Source of the DNA: Bacteroidota bacterium | Lineage (GTDB): Bacteria > Bacteroidota > Bacteroidia > Bacteroidales > VadinHA17 | Direction of reading: 5' to 3' | Length of the DNA: 50,585 nucleotides | Assembly (NCBI GenBank): GCA_011049175.1 | Contig: DSCJ01000128.1 | Coordinates: 1-50,585 of the forward strand | Part shown: one piece after another, positions 39,888-50,081 of the stretch | Layout of the letters: every line of letters starts with the position of its first letter | How positions within the stretch are numbered: the stretch's first letter is position 1 | Translations under genes and position numbers: made by a program | Notes under the pieces: model-generated | Seen by the model: only the letters and a program-made list of their open reading frames with translations | Told to the model about the DNA's origin: nothing | Databases searched by the model: none

Positions 39888-41633
39888 ATGGGAAAATTTA
39901 TTGTATCTGCCAGAAAATACCGGCCGGTTCGTTTCGACCAGGTCATCGGCCAGGAATCGATTACCAAAACGTTGAAGAATGCCATCCGCCAGAACCAGCT
40001 GGCACATGCCTACCTGTTCTGCGGACCCAGGGGAGTGGGAAAGACCACCTGCGCCCGGCTTTTTGCAAAAACCATCAATTGCATGAACCTGGGCGACGAT
40101 ATGGAAGCCTGCAATGCCTGCGAATCATGCCTGGCATTTAACGAATCCCGTTCCTACAATATTCACGAACTGGATGCGGCTTCCAATAACAAGGTGGAAG
40201 ATATCAGGAACCTGATCGATCAGATCCGTGTGCCACCCCAGATCGGGAAATACAGCATTTATATCATCGATGAGGTGCACATGCTGACTACATCCGCCTT
40301 CAATGCTTTCCTGAAAACCCTGGAAGAGCCTCCCGCACATGCCATTTTCATCCTGGCCACCACCCAGAAGGAAAAGATCATTCCCACCATCCTGTCCCGT
40401 TGCCAGATCTTCGACTTCAACCGAATCAGGGTGCCCGATATCATGAGCCACCTGCAGCATGTGGCTGAAAAAGAGGGAATAGAAGCGGAACCCGAAGCCA
40501 TGAACATCATTGCCCAGAAAGCCGATGGGGCTATGCGTGATGCCCTGTCTGTTTTCGATCAGATATCCAGTTACTCGGGCAAAAAGATGAGCTATGAAAA
40601 AGTGATCGAAAGCCTGAATGTACTGGATTATGAATATTATTTCAAAATGACCGCGGCTTTTCTGGAAGGGAATGTTACGGAAACCATGCTGTTGTTCAAT
40701 GAGATCATGGAAAGAGGTTTTGATGCGCAGCATTTTATTATGGGACTGACCAGGCATTTCAGAGACCTGCTCATGTGCAAAGATCCGCAAACCTTTTCCC
40801 TGATGGATGTGGCGGCTTCCATTGCCGGGAGGTACCGGGAGCAGACATCCCTGACTTCCTCCGATTTTCTGTTCAGAGCGCTGGATATCTGCAATGAATG
40901 CGACATATCATACCGGCACAGCAAAGACCAGAGGCTGCATGTTGAGATTGCCCTGATCAAACTTTGCCGCCTGGCAGAGAAAAAAGAAAAAATGGAGAAA
41001 AAGGTGATGCATGCTCCTTCTGCAAAATCTGCTGAAACAAAAGAATCCGGTTCCGGGAATGATGAAAAACAGGTAAAAACAAACAACATTCCTCCCCCCT
41101 CTCCCGTAATGAAGGATAAACCCGATACCGGAAAGAAAAACGTATATACAAACCATAGCCTGTCCATAAAGGACGTGCTCAGAGGAAATAAAAAAGAATA
41201 TGCCTCTCCGCCGGATGAAAAGAATACCAGTGCCGATCCGGCCACGGAAACAGAGGAGTCCGGGACAGAGGATTTTACTCCGGAACAACTCACCAAAGCC
41301 TGGACAGGTTTTGCCGAATCGGTAAAGGAAGATTACCCCCGGATATACAGTGCCATGAAGAACCAGAACCTCCAAATGAATGAAGATTTCGTTATTCCAC
41401 TGATCATGAGTAACCGGGTGCAGGAGGAAGATTTTAACCGGGAAGTCAAGCCCGATTTGCAGAAACATCTTCGCAGCGTGCTGGGGAATAAACGGATCAC
41501 CATTAAAACCACCGTACTGGAAGACGAAGAAAAAACCCAACCCTATACCTCCGAAGAAAAATTTGAGCACATGTCAAAAAAAAATCCGGTACTGAAAGAT
41601 CTGAAACAGAAGTTTAATCTGGATTTTGACTGA
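39888..41633 (+). CDS. dnaX: DNA polymerase III subunit gamma/tau
   Basis: 581 residues from the ATG at 39888; a TTG four codons earlier is less likely. AAA+ clamp-loader domain: YRPVRFDQVIGQE, Walker A GPRGVGKT (46-53), zinc Cys65, Cys75, Cys78 and Cys81 (CNACESC), Walker B YIIDEVHML, and the SRC motif in ILSRCQIFDF. Domain III ends near residue 365. The rest is a charged linker and a C-terminal tau-like domain (FTPEQLTKAWTGFAESVKEDYPRI), so the full-length product is tau-like. It is divergent from rpsF and followed 24 bases later by the histidine kinase gene. Confidence 0.95.
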   Translation: MGKFIVSARKYRPVRFDQVIGQESITKTLKNAIRQNQLAHAYLFCGPRGVGKTTCARLFAKTINCMNLGDDMEACNACESCLAFNESRSYNIHELDAASNNKVEDIRNLIDQIRVPPQIGKYSIYIIDEVHMLTTSAFNAFLKTLEEPPAHAIFILATTQKEKIIPTILSRCQIFDFNRIRVPDIMSHLQHVAEKEGIEAEPEAMNIIAQKADGAMRDALSVFDQISSYSGKKMSYEKVIESLNVLDYEYYFKMTAAFLEGNVTETMLLFNEIMERGFDAQHFIMGLTRHFRDLLMCKDPQTFSLMDVAASIAGRYREQTSLTSSDFLFRALDICNECDISYRHSKDQRLHVEIALIKLCRLAEKKEKMEKKVMHAPSAKSAETKESGSGNDEKQVKTNNIPPPSPVMKDKPDTGKKNVYTNHSLSIKDVLRGNKKEYASPPDEKNTSADPATETEESGTEDFTPEQLTKAWTGFAESVKEDYPRIYSAMKNQNLQMNEDFVIPLIMSNRVQEEDFNREVKPDLQKHLRSVLGNKRITIKTTVLEDEEKTQPYTSEEKFEHMSKKNPVLKDLKQKFNLDFD

Positions 41634-41657
41634 TCGGCCACTCATTGATCCGGTTCC

Positions 41658-44012
41658 ATGAAAACCAGGAAACCCAGGCCTGTGAAGGCAAAGAAAGAAG
41701 TTCCCGGCAGTAGTGCCGGCAAATCATCTTCCCCCCGTCGTGTTGCTGATGAACAGGAAGTGCCTTACCGGAATATACTCGAATCGCTGGATCAGGAGGC
41801 GGTATTTTTCTCCCCGCACATGGAAATGTTATGGGCCAATGCAGCTGCCCGTAAATCGATTGCAGGAAAATACTGGAAACAGAGCCGGGGAGGAAGATGC
41901 CTGGCCGCCCTGAAAAAACTGAACCGCCCCTGCGATCATTGTCCGGTGCGGGAAGCTTTGGATACGGGGAAGGTGGTTGCCCGCGGCCTAACTTCCTCCG
42001 ATGGACGATGCTGGCTGGTAAGCGGAATCCCCGTGCGGGAAGATAACGGGAAATTACTGGGAGGGCTGGAGATCGCCAGAGAAATGGATCCGGGAGAAGG
42101 AAGGGATAAAGAAGCGGAAGAGGCACGCAGAACGCTTGAGCTTGTGATCAATAATGTCCCCCAAAGGATTTTCTGGAAAGACAAAAACCTGAAATTTCGG
42201 GGATCGAACCGCTGGTTTGCTCTGGATGCCGGACTGAGCTCATCGAAAGATATTGTTGGAAAAGACGATACACAGCTGGGATGGAAATCCAATGCCGAAG
42301 CCTATCAGTCTGATGACCGCGAAGTACTGAGAACCGGTAAACCCAAAATGGGGTATGAAGAACCCCAGACAACACCCGACGGCGATATCATCTGGCTGCG
42401 CACAAATAAGGTGCCTGTAACCGATGAGGAAGGGAATATCACCGGTATCCTGGGTACTTATGAAAATATTACCCGGGAAAAGAAACTGATAGAGGAACTG
42501 AAGCTCAGTGAAGAACGCTGGAAGTTTGCCCTGGAAGGCAGCGGCGATGGAGTGTGGGACTGGAACATCCCTGAAAATGAAGTCTTTTTTTCAAACCGTT
42601 GGAAAGAAATGCTGGGATACCGCAGGGAGGAAATTCCCAATGACATTTCTTCCTGGGAAAAGCTGGTACATCCCGATGATATTTCACAGGTGCAACATGA
42701 ACTGCAACGGCACCTGGAGGGGGAAACCCCCTATTACAGTATCGAATACCGTATTCTGACAAAAAAGGGGGAATACCGGTGGATCCTCGACCGGGGAAAA
42801 GTGGTGGAAAAAAACGGGGAAGGGAAACCCCTGCGAATGATCGGGACACATTCCGATATACATTTCCTGAAAGAAACACAGCTTGCGCTGGAATACAGGG
42901 AGCAGCAACTGAAGCTGGCTATGAGAGCGGCCAAGTATTACACCTTTTTCTACGCCCCACAGGAACACTCCCTGATGTTTTCCGATAACTTCTGGGAGGA
43001 TCTGGGATACAGGAAGAAGGCTTCCCCTGAGGAAAATGATATTTATGCATACCTGCATCCCGACGACCGCGGGCCTTTTGAGAAATCGCTGGAGGCATAC
43101 CGGGAAAAGAATCCTTCCGATTATTATTACGAATTCCGTTTCAGAGCATCGGAGGGGGTGTATCGCTGGTATGGGGTATCGGGCCGGCAGATGCGGTCCA
43201 TCGACGGGGAGGAATCGTATGCCCTGCAGGGGCTTTTAACGGATATCACTGCCAGAAAGGAAACCGAGCAGGCCATCCGGAGAATGAATGAAGAACTGGA
43301 AGAAAGGGTTAAAGCCAGAACAGCCGAGTTGCGTGAGGCGTACCGTGAACTGGAATCGTTCAGTTATTCCGTTTCACATGATCTGAGGGCCCCCCTCCGG
43401 CATATCGACGGGTTTGCGGAAATGCTCAGGGAGCGGAGCTACGATCAGCTCGACGCAACCGGGAAACAGTACCTTTTGAATATTTGCGAATCGGCCAAAC
43501 GCCTGGGTGAAATGATTGAAAACCTTCTGGTGTTTTCCCGGGCAGGGAGGTCGGAACTGCACCCTATTCGTTTCAATCTGAACCTGTTGTTTGCGGAAGT
43601 GATCAACGAATTTTTGCCTGAAACCCGCGACAGAAATATCCATTGGGAGATCGAACCTCTGGGGGAAGTGGTTGCCGACCCCTCCCTCCTGCGGCAGGTG
43701 GTGTACAATTTGATTTCCAACGCGGTAAAATATACCGGAAAGAAAGAAAAGGCGGTGATTTCCGTGGGAAAAAAAATACTCGGCGGTCGCACAGTGTATT
43801 TTGTAAAAGACAACGGTGTGGGATTCCGGATGAAATACGCCGAAAGGATTTTCGGTGTGTTCCAGCGACTGCACCTGGATGATGAATTTGAAGGGACCGG
43901 AATCGGACTGGCCCACGCAAAAAAAATCATACAGCGGCACGGGGGCAAAATCTGGGCCGAAGGAAAAGAAGGGGAAGGTGCCGTGTTTTATTTTTGCCTG
44001 GCCTCCGGATGA
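41658..44012 (+). CDS. Multi-PAS sensor histidine kinase
   Basis: 784 residues, no signal peptide or membrane helix, so cytosolic sensing is expected. About four PAS modules come in series: the first with a Cys pair in RPCDHCPVREAL, then about 150-275, 280-410 and 415-540, each of the later ones ending in a DIT- or NIT-type motif (ENITREKK, THSDIHFLK, TDITARKE). A coiled-coil linker leads to the dimerisation box FSYSVSHDLRAPLRHIDGF with phospho-acceptor His574, followed by the ATPase domain (N box NLISNAVKYT, G boxes VKDNGVGF and GTGIGLAHAKK). The Cys pair suggests a metal, cofactor or redox role in the first PAS, which is a guess. It is followed by the hybrid kinase 97 bases later. Confidence 0.9.
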   Translation: MKTRKPRPVKAKKEVPGSSAGKSSSPRRVADEQEVPYRNILESLDQEAVFFSPHMEMLWANAAARKSIAGKYWKQSRGGRCLAALKKLNRPCDHCPVREALDTGKVVARGLTSSDGRCWLVSGIPVREDNGKLLGGLEIAREMDPGEGRDKEAEEARRTLELVINNVPQRIFWKDKNLKFRGSNRWFALDAGLSSSKDIVGKDDTQLGWKSNAEAYQSDDREVLRTGKPKMGYEEPQTTPDGDIIWLRTNKVPVTDEEGNITGILGTYENITREKKLIEELKLSEERWKFALEGSGDGVWDWNIPENEVFFSNRWKEMLGYRREEIPNDISSWEKLVHPDDISQVQHELQRHLEGETPYYSIEYRILTKKGEYRWILDRGKVVEKNGEGKPLRMIGTHSDIHFLKETQLALEYREQQLKLAMRAAKYYTFFYAPQEHSLMFSDNFWEDLGYRKKASPEENDIYAYLHPDDRGPFEKSLEAYREKNPSDYYYEFRFRASEGVYRWYGVSGRQMRSIDGEESYALQGLLTDITARKETEQAIRRMNEELEERVKARTAELREAYRELESFSYSVSHDLRAPLRHIDGFAEMLRERSYDQLDATGKQYLLNICESAKRLGEMIENLLVFSRAGRSELHPIRFNLNLLFAEVINEFLPETRDRNIHWEIEPLGEVVADPSLLRQVVYNLISNAVKYTGKKEKAVISVGKKILGGRTVYFVKDNGVGFRMKYAERIFGVFQRLHLDDEFEGTGIGLAHAKKIIQRHGGKIWAEGKEGEGAVFYFCLASG

Positions 44013-44109
44013 TCCCCGGGGAACGTTTGTTAACAACGGATTACCGGAAAACACCGGTTGTTACGTTTCAGACAGTGCCTGACAGTTAAGATAACATGAT
44101 TTTAACAAT

Positions 44110-47100
44110 ATGGGTAAACCTTATCACTTTCTGTATCTGGAAGACAGCGATTTCGACGTACAGATATTCACTTCTGCCCTGCAAAAGGGAAATATCGATT
44201 TCGACCTGGTGCATGTTAAAACCCGCGAGGATTATGTAAAAGCCCTGGAAACGGATCATTTTGATATCATCTTTTCCGATTATGCCCTGCCTGCCTTCGA
44301 CGGGATGTCGGCGCTGGAAATGGCCAGAGAAAAGGCGCCCACCACGCCGTTTATCATTGTATCGGGGAACATCGGTGAGGAGCTGGCCATCGAAACACTT
44401 AAAAGGGGGGCTACCGATTATGTACTGAAAAGCCACTTTGCCCGGTTGATCCCTTCTATTCAACGGGCCCTGGAAGAAAAGTCGGAAAAGGAACATCGCA
44501 GAACCGCCGAAGAGATCAAAAGCCGGTATGATTTTATTGTGAACAGTTCCCGCAATTTCCTTTCGCTGGTAAACCGTGATTATGCCTACGAAGCCATTAA
44601 CAATGCCTTCTGTTCGGCACACAACCTGGTACGTGAAGAGATCATAGGAAAGAAACTTTCCGAAATATGGGGAGAAGAAAATTTCCATAAGGAGATCAAG
44701 AAAAATCTTGACCAGTCGTTTGCAAACAAAGAGATACATTACCAGGCCTGGTTTGAAACCCCCAGGGACGGGTTGCGTTGTTTTGAAGTATCTTTCTTTC
44801 CGTACAAGAACAAAAAGGGAGAGATTACCCATACGGTGGTCAATACGGTTGATATTACCGAAAAGAAAAGAGCCGAGCAGGCCCTGAGGGAAAGCGAGGA
44901 AAAATACCGCACAGTGGTTGAAAAAGCCCGCGACGGAATCGTTATCCTGGTTTCCGGGAAAGTGGTTTTTGCTAACAGCCACCTGCTGGAACTGTCGGGT
45001 TATTCCATGCAGGAGGTGATGGAACAGCCTTTTGAACGGTTCATTCATCCCGGTTACCGTCGAAAAGTGGTGGAAATGTATCACATGAGGAATAAGGAGC
45101 CGGGTATTCCCAGTCTGTATGAAACCGTTCTGCAAAAGAAGGACGGGACCGAACTGCTGATGGAAGTGAATGTGGGTCTTACCCGATTTCAGGGGAAAAA
45201 TGCCGAACTGGTTGTTCTCAGAGATATCACCAGCCGGAAAAAGACTGAAGAAGCCCTGCGCATTTCGGAAATGAAATTCAAAAGTTTTGTTGAACAAACC
45301 CCTGAAGGGATCGTCATTGTTGATGAATCGGGTAGGGTGGCGGAGTGGAATCCCGGAAGCGAACTGCTGACCGGAATCAGGCGGGTGCAGGTGCTTCACC
45401 GGTATGTATGGGACCTGCAGGCAGACATCAACCGGCTGATGGGAATTAACGGCAATGCTGCAAAGTACCGGGAATTAACGGAAAAAGCCCTGACAACCGG
45501 TAAAGCCGACTGGTTTTACCGCATTGAAGAAAAGGAAATCCTCAGAAACGGGGAAAAACTGTTTATCCAGTTATCGGTATTCCCCATCAAATCATCCAGA
45601 GGATTTATGCTGGGAGGGGTGTTCAGGGATATCACCGACCGCAAAAAAGCGGAGGTCATGATCAGGAAACAGACCGAAGACCTCAGCCTGATCAATGATC
45701 TGAACAATGCTGTGAACAAGGGGAAAACCCTGAAACAAATTATGGGCATGCTATCCAGAAAAACCCAGAAGATTTTTTCCGGGAACGGAGTGAGCGTTTT
45801 TATGCTATCGGAAAACCACCATGAGCTGGTATCCGGATATATGGGAATGGATGCCCGCGATGTGGCTGCCACAGCCGGTGTAAAACTTCCGGCAAATACC
45901 CATCTGATGAGCATTCCTCTGAAATCATCACACCCTTTCCTGGATGCATTGAATAAAAAGAAACCGGCCCGGATTACACAAGAAGAGGTTATCCTGAAAA
46001 TCATATCTTCTTATTTCCTGGAAGCACTCTCAAAAAGTACGCTCAGGAAAATAAAGAAAGCGCTCGACATCATGGCGGTTCTGATTATTCCGCTATACAT
46101 TGAGAACGAACCGGTGGGTGTTATGGTCCATTCACGCGGTAAACCCTATGAAAAAGAGGAAGTCGACCGGCTTTTCCGGCTGGGCGGGCAGGTAAGCTCC
46201 ATTATTATCCGTAAACGTAACGAAGAACGGATGCGTGACAGCGAAATACGCTACCGGACCGTATTTGAAACGGCCAACGATGCCATTTTCCTGCTGAAAG
46301 ACGGAAAGGTCTTCGATTGCAACCGGGAGGCACTTCGTATGTTCGGCTATTCCAAAAATGAATTCCTGGGTATGGAACCGGCCGGCTTTTCTCCGCCACA
46401 ACAGCCCGACGGGAGACCATCCTCTACCTCTTCCTATGAAAAAATGAAAAATACCATACGGAAAGGCCCGCAGTATTTCGAGTGGATACACCGGCGGGCA
46501 GGCGGATCTGATTTCTTTGCAGAGGTCAGCCTGAATACCGTGCGCCTGAAAGGAGAAGATTATATTCAGGCTATCGTACGGGATATCTCCGAGAAGAAAA
46601 AAGCCGGGGAGGAACAACGAAGGCTGATTACGGCCATTGAGCAATCGGCAGAGACCGTTATGATCACCAACCGTGAAGGGATCATCCTGTATGTTAATCC
46701 GGCTTTTGAACAGGTTACCGGTTATTCCCGGAACGAAGTCACCGGCAAAACACCCGGAATACTGAAAAGCGGTAAACAATCTGAAGAATTCTATGCCGAA
46801 CTATGGGAAACCATAAGCCATGGGAAAGTGTGGAAGGGAAAAATCGTAAACAGGAAAAAGGACGGAAGCCTTTTCGAGGAATATGCCACCATTTCGCCGG
46901 TGAGAAACGAAAGCGGAATAGTGGAGAACTATGTGGCGGTAAAAAGGGATATTACCAGGGAGTCAAAACTGGAAACACAACTGAGGCAGGTACAGAAAAT
47001 GGAGACCATTGGTACCCTGGCCGGCGGCATAGCACACGATTTTAACAATATTCTGGGCACAATCATGGGATATACCGATATGCTCAAAAAGGAATTATCT

Positions 47101-47712
47101 GAAGAGTCGGGTGCTCACCGTGATCTGGAGCAGATCATGAAAGCTTCCCAGCGGGGCAAGGACCTGGTCAATAAGATCCTGACCTTCAGCCGGCAGGTGG
47201 ATCACCGGATGGAACCGGTTCATTTTGACCGGATTGTCAGGGAATCGATCGAAATGCTCAAACCTTCACTGAGTCCGAAAATCAGGATCAGATCGCGCAT
47301 TGCTGCCGACTGTCCTCCGCTGGAAGGAGATCCAACCCAGCTTCAGCAGGTGGTGATGAACCTGTGTACCAATGCAGCCTACTCCATGCGTAAAAATGGC
47401 GGTGTGATGGCTATTGCCCTTGACTGGATAGAATCCGGACATCCGGAACTGGATAAACAGGTACAGTTGCCCGCCGGAAAATACCTTATGCTGGTTGTGC
47501 GCGATGAGGGAACGGGAATGGCGTCCGATGTGGTACCGAGGATTTTTGAACCGTTCTTTACCACCAAACCGGTGGGAGAGGGGACCGGCCTGGGTCTTTC
47601 GGTAACACATGGTATTGTGAAGAGAATGGGGGGAGAGATCATCGTGGATACCGAAGAAGGGGAAGGTTCCACTTTCCGGGTGTTTTTTCCTTACCGGGAA
47701 CCTGTTTCATAA
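44110..47712 (+). CDS. Hybrid sensor kinase: REC - PAS x2-3 - GAF - PAS x2 - histidine kinase
   Basis: 1200 residues, cytosolic. An N-terminal receiver domain (1-120) has acidic Glu11/Asp12 and phospho-acceptor Asp57 (FSDYALPAFDG). PAS modules follow at about 135-255, 265-380 and 385-520, each closing with DITxKK-type motifs. A GAF-like domain lies at about 525-700, two more PAS modules at about 705-835 and 840-955, then the kinase core GGIAHDFNNILGTIMGY with His976 and an NtrB-type ATPase (NLCTNAAYSM, VRDEGTGM, GTGLGLSVTHGIV). A receiver placed at the N-terminus lets another kinase control this one, and the kinase just upstream is the obvious candidate. Confidence 0.9.
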   Translation: MGKPYHFLYLEDSDFDVQIFTSALQKGNIDFDLVHVKTREDYVKALETDHFDIIFSDYALPAFDGMSALEMAREKAPTTPFIIVSGNIGEELAIETLKRGATDYVLKSHFARLIPSIQRALEEKSEKEHRRTAEEIKSRYDFIVNSSRNFLSLVNRDYAYEAINNAFCSAHNLVREEIIGKKLSEIWGEENFHKEIKKNLDQSFANKEIHYQAWFETPRDGLRCFEVSFFPYKNKKGEITHTVVNTVDITEKKRAEQALRESEEKYRTVVEKARDGIVILVSGKVVFANSHLLELSGYSMQEVMEQPFERFIHPGYRRKVVEMYHMRNKEPGIPSLYETVLQKKDGTELLMEVNVGLTRFQGKNAELVVLRDITSRKKTEEALRISEMKFKSFVEQTPEGIVIVDESGRVAEWNPGSELLTGIRRVQVLHRYVWDLQADINRLMGINGNAAKYRELTEKALTTGKADWFYRIEEKEILRNGEKLFIQLSVFPIKSSRGFMLGGVFRDITDRKKAEVMIRKQTEDLSLINDLNNAVNKGKTLKQIMGMLSRKTQKIFSGNGVSVFMLSENHHELVSGYMGMDARDVAATAGVKLPANTHLMSIPLKSSHPFLDALNKKKPARITQEEVILKIISSYFLEALSKSTLRKIKKALDIMAVLIIPLYIENEPVGVMVHSRGKPYEKEEVDRLFRLGGQVSSIIIRKRNEERMRDSEIRYRTVFETANDAIFLLKDGKVFDCNREALRMFGYSKNEFLGMEPAGFSPPQQPDGRPSSTSSYEKMKNTIRKGPQYFEWIHRRAGGSDFFAEVSLNTVRLKGEDYIQAIVRDISEKKKAGEEQRRLITAIEQSAETVMITNREGIILYVNPAFEQVTGYSRNEVTGKTPGILKSGKQSEEFYAELWETISHGKVWKGKIVNRKKDGSLFEEYATISPVRNESGIVENYVAVKRDITRESKLETQLRQVQKMETIGTLAGGIAHDFNNILGTIMGYTDMLKKELSEESGAHRDLEQIMKASQRGKDLVNKILTFSRQVDHRMEPVHFDRIVRESIEMLKPSLSPKIRIRSRIAADCPPLEGDPTQLQQVVMNLCTNAAYSMRKNGGVMAIALDWIESGHPELDKQVQLPAGKYLMLVVRDEGTGMASDVVPRIFEPFFTTKPVGEGTGLGLSVTHGIVKRMGGEIIVDTEEGEGSTFRVFFPYREPVS

Positions 47713-47847
47713 CCTTGCGACTAAATCTCCCGCTTTTCTCTGCAAAAAGAGTATCTTGCCTTTCTGAATTTTCTGGACGGTTTCTTTCAGGATAACCAAT
47801 CGAACCTTTTATCCGTAGAAACGTTTATAACTTTCATAAAAGGGGCT

Positions 47848-48225
47848 ATGAGCAAAACGATACTGTTGATTGATGATGACGCCGACTTCCGTCTGATGCT
47901 GAAGAAGTTGCTGGAAACTAACCGTTACCGTGTATTCGATGCAAAGAACGGAACAGAAGGAATGTCGATCATGCAAACGGAAGAGATTCAACTGGTGGTT
48001 ACCGATATCATCATGCCCGATATGGACGGTATCGAAACCATTATGAAGATCCGTTCCGATTACCCCGGCACGCCGATGATCGCCATTTCAGGCGGGGGAA
48101 GGATCGGTCCGGCCGATTACCTGAATGCCGCCCATACCCTGGGCGCTTCACGTGTTATGGCCAAGCCCTTTACCAACGAAGATTTTCTTGAGCAGGTGCA
48201 GGAAGCGCTGGCCGAATCATCTTAA
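47848..48225 (+). CDS. Single-domain response regulator (CheY-like)
   Basis: 125 residues: one receiver domain only. The acidic pocket is LIDDDADF, the phospho-acceptor Asp53 sits in [12 protein letters not shown], the switch Ser in IAISGGG, and the conserved Lys in VMAKPF. There is no output domain. It lies 135 bases after the hybrid kinase, with a weak -7 candidate (TAACTTTC, 47828-47835), and is probably the phospho-acceptor or phosphate shuttle for that kinase pair. The target further down is not in this window. Confidence 0.92.
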   Translation: MSKTILLIDDDADFRLMLKKLLETNRYRVFDAKNGTEGMSIMQTEEIQLVVTDIIMPDMDGIETIMKIRSDYPGTPMIAISGGGRIGPADYLNAAHTLGASRVMAKPFTNEDFLEQVQEALAESS

Positions 48226-48245
48226 CCTGTCATTTCCTTAAGTTT

Positions 48246-49508
48246 ATGGGCGATACGATACAAATGAAAGGGGGTAAGCCGGAGGTTCCCGACCGGGTGG
48301 TGATCCCCTTTATCGAAGGCGACGGTACGGGTCCGGATATTTGGGCTGCTTCGGTGCGGGTTTTTGATGCCGCCGTGGAAAAGGCGTACGGTAAAAAGAG
48401 AAAAATCCTCTGGAAAGAAATCATGGCCGGCGAAAAAGCATACCGGGAAACCGGGCAGTGGCTGCCCGGGGAAACCCTCGATACCATCCGGCGGTATCGG
48501 GTGGCTATCAAGGGACCCCTGACCACTCCCGTGGGCGGGGGGATCCGTTCACTGAATGTGGCCCTGAGGCAGGAACTGGACCTGTATACCTGCCTCCGTC
48601 CGGTTAGGTATTACCAGGGCGTTCCATCCCCGGTGAACCAGCCCGAAAGGACCAATATGATCATTTTCAGGGAGAATTCGGAAGATATCTATGCCGGGAT
48701 AGAATGGATGGCGGAAACTCCTGAAGTGAAAAAAGTTATCCGGTTCCTGTCGGAGGAAATGGGGGTGAAGAAGATCCGTTTTCCGGAAACTTCCTCCATA
48801 GGGATCAAGCCCGTTTCACGGGAAGGGACCGAACGGCTGGTAAGGGCCGCCCTGCAGTATGCCATCGATCACAGCAAGCCATCGGTAACACTGGTGCATA
48901 AGGGAAACATCATGAAATTTACTGAGGGAGCTTTCAAGACCTGGGGCTACGAACTGGCCGAAAGGGAATTCGGCGAAAGGGTCTTTACCTGGGCTGCCTA
49001 CGACAGGATCAGGGATGAACAGGGCGATGAAGCGGCCGTGCTGGCCCAGCGGGAGGCCGTGCTGCAGGGCAGGGTGATTGTCAAGGATGTAATAGCCGAT
49101 GCCTTTTTGCAACAGATACTTACCCGCCCCGATGAATATTCGGTAATTGCCACTCTCAACCTGAACGGAGATTATATTTCCGATGCCCTGGCTGCTATGG
49201 TAGGCGGGATCGGGATTGCCCCGGGCGCCAATATCAATTATGAAACCGGTCATGCCGTTTTTGAAGCTACCCATGGAACAGCTCCCAAATATGCCGGCCT
49301 TGACAAGGTCAATCCCGGCTCATTGATTCTTTCCGGCGTTATGATGCTGGAATACATGGGATGGGACGAAGCGGCCCAAACCATAGTTGATGCCCTTTCA
49401 AGCACCATCGTTTCCGGAAAGGTGACCTATGATTTCGAGCGCCTGATGCAGGGAGCCACCCTGCTGAAAACTTCCGAATTCGCAACGGAAATCATCGGAA
49501 ATATGTGA
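48246..49508 (+). CDS. icd: NADP-dependent isocitrate dehydrogenase
   Basis: 420 residues, of the dimeric E. coli type. Substrate loop with Ser102 in [33 protein letters not shown], catalytic Tyr/Lys region [16 protein letters not shown], and metal site [20 protein letters not shown]. The cofactor determinants HGTAPKYAG (Lys-Tyr) and VTYDFERLM (Tyr and Arg four apart) point to NADP. It makes 2-oxoglutarate and NADPH in the TCA cycle. It lies 20 bases after the response regulator, so it could be on the same transcript. Confidence 0.96.
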   Translation: MGDTIQMKGGKPEVPDRVVIPFIEGDGTGPDIWAASVRVFDAAVEKAYGKKRKILWKEIMAGEKAYRETGQWLPGETLDTIRRYRVAIKGPLTTPVGGGIRSLNVALRQELDLYTCLRPVRYYQGVPSPVNQPERTNMIIFRENSEDIYAGIEWMAETPEVKKVIRFLSEEMGVKKIRFPETSSIGIKPVSREGTERLVRAALQYAIDHSKPSVTLVHKGNIMKFTEGAFKTWGYELAEREFGERVFTWAAYDRIRDEQGDEAAVLAQREAVLQGRVIVKDVIADAFLQQILTRPDEYSVIATLNLNGDYISDALAAMVGGIGIAPGANINYETGHAVFEATHGTAPKYAGLDKVNPGSLILSGVMMLEYMGWDEAAQTIVDALSSTIVSGKVTYDFERLMQGATLLKTSEFATEIIGNM

Positions 49509-49577
49509 ACATAAACACCATTTCCTTTGTTATGAAGCATAGTATTTAATATGGTTCATATTTTAAAGGAAACGATT

Positions 49578-50081
49578 ATGCTGTCACAAAAAATTGAAGA
49601 AATCTGCAACAGGCAGGTGGAAAGGGAAGGCTATTCCTTCATTCTGTATCTTGCCATGGCCTCATGGGCGGAAACACGCGGCTATCCGGGAATCGCCCGC
49701 TGGCTGTATGCCCAGGCCGATGAAGAGAAAATGCACATGCTGAAGTTCATTGCCTACATCAATGAAAGGGGTGGAAGGGCAGTGATTCCTACTTTCAGGA
49801 AACCTCCGGAAGAGTATGAGTCGGTGCAAAAGCTTTTTACCGAAGTGCTTAAGCACGAACAGTTTATTACGGGGTCGATCCATGAGATCGTGGAACGTTG
49901 CCTGGAGGAAAAGGATTATACTACCCATAACTGGGTGCAATGGTTCGTGACCGAGCAGATTGAGGAAGAATCGTCTGTGATGGATATCCTTGATAAACTG
50001 AACCTGGTGGGGGAAAAGAATATGTATATGTTCGACCGGGATATATTCGGCTTGCGGAGCGAAGCTGAGCCGGAGGGTTGA
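49578..50081 (+). CDS. Ferritin (FtnA-like, non-haem)
   Basis: 167 residues from ATG 49578, preceded by the ribosome site AAAGGA. The frame is open nine codons upstream, but the ferritin fold starts at MLSQKIEEICNRQVEREGYSF. Ferroxidase ligands are visible: Glu in QVEREG, Glu and His in DEEKMHM, Glu in LKHEQF, Glu in TEQIEEE. It stores iron as a 24-mer shell and oxidises Fe(II). It lies 69 bases after icd, with a TTTG at 49526-49529 as a possible -33 element but no good -7 box. Confidence 0.93.
   Translation: MLSQKIEEICNRQVEREGYSFILYLAMASWAETRGYPGIARWLYAQADEEKMHMLKFIAYINERGGRAVIPTFRKPPEEYESVQKLFTEVLKHEQFITGSIHEIVERCLEEKDYTTHNWVQWFVTEQIEEESSVMDILDKLNLVGEKNMYMFDRDIFGLRSEAEPEG

Noticed and set aside
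40979-40995. Possible programmed frameshift in dnaX (AAAAAAG and a second A6 run just after domain III)
   Set aside because: The heptamer looks like the E. coli dnaX site, but the frame is AAA AAA G, not A AAA AAG, so tandem slippage does not fit. The A runs of six are short for transcriptional slippage. The -1 and +1 frames do stop within about 20 codons, so it is worth recording, but not as a feature.
44086-45399. 437-codon open frame on the - strand inside the hybrid kinase gene
   Set aside because: It covers intact REC and PAS domains read on the + strand. The translated product is Phe/His-rich with no motif.
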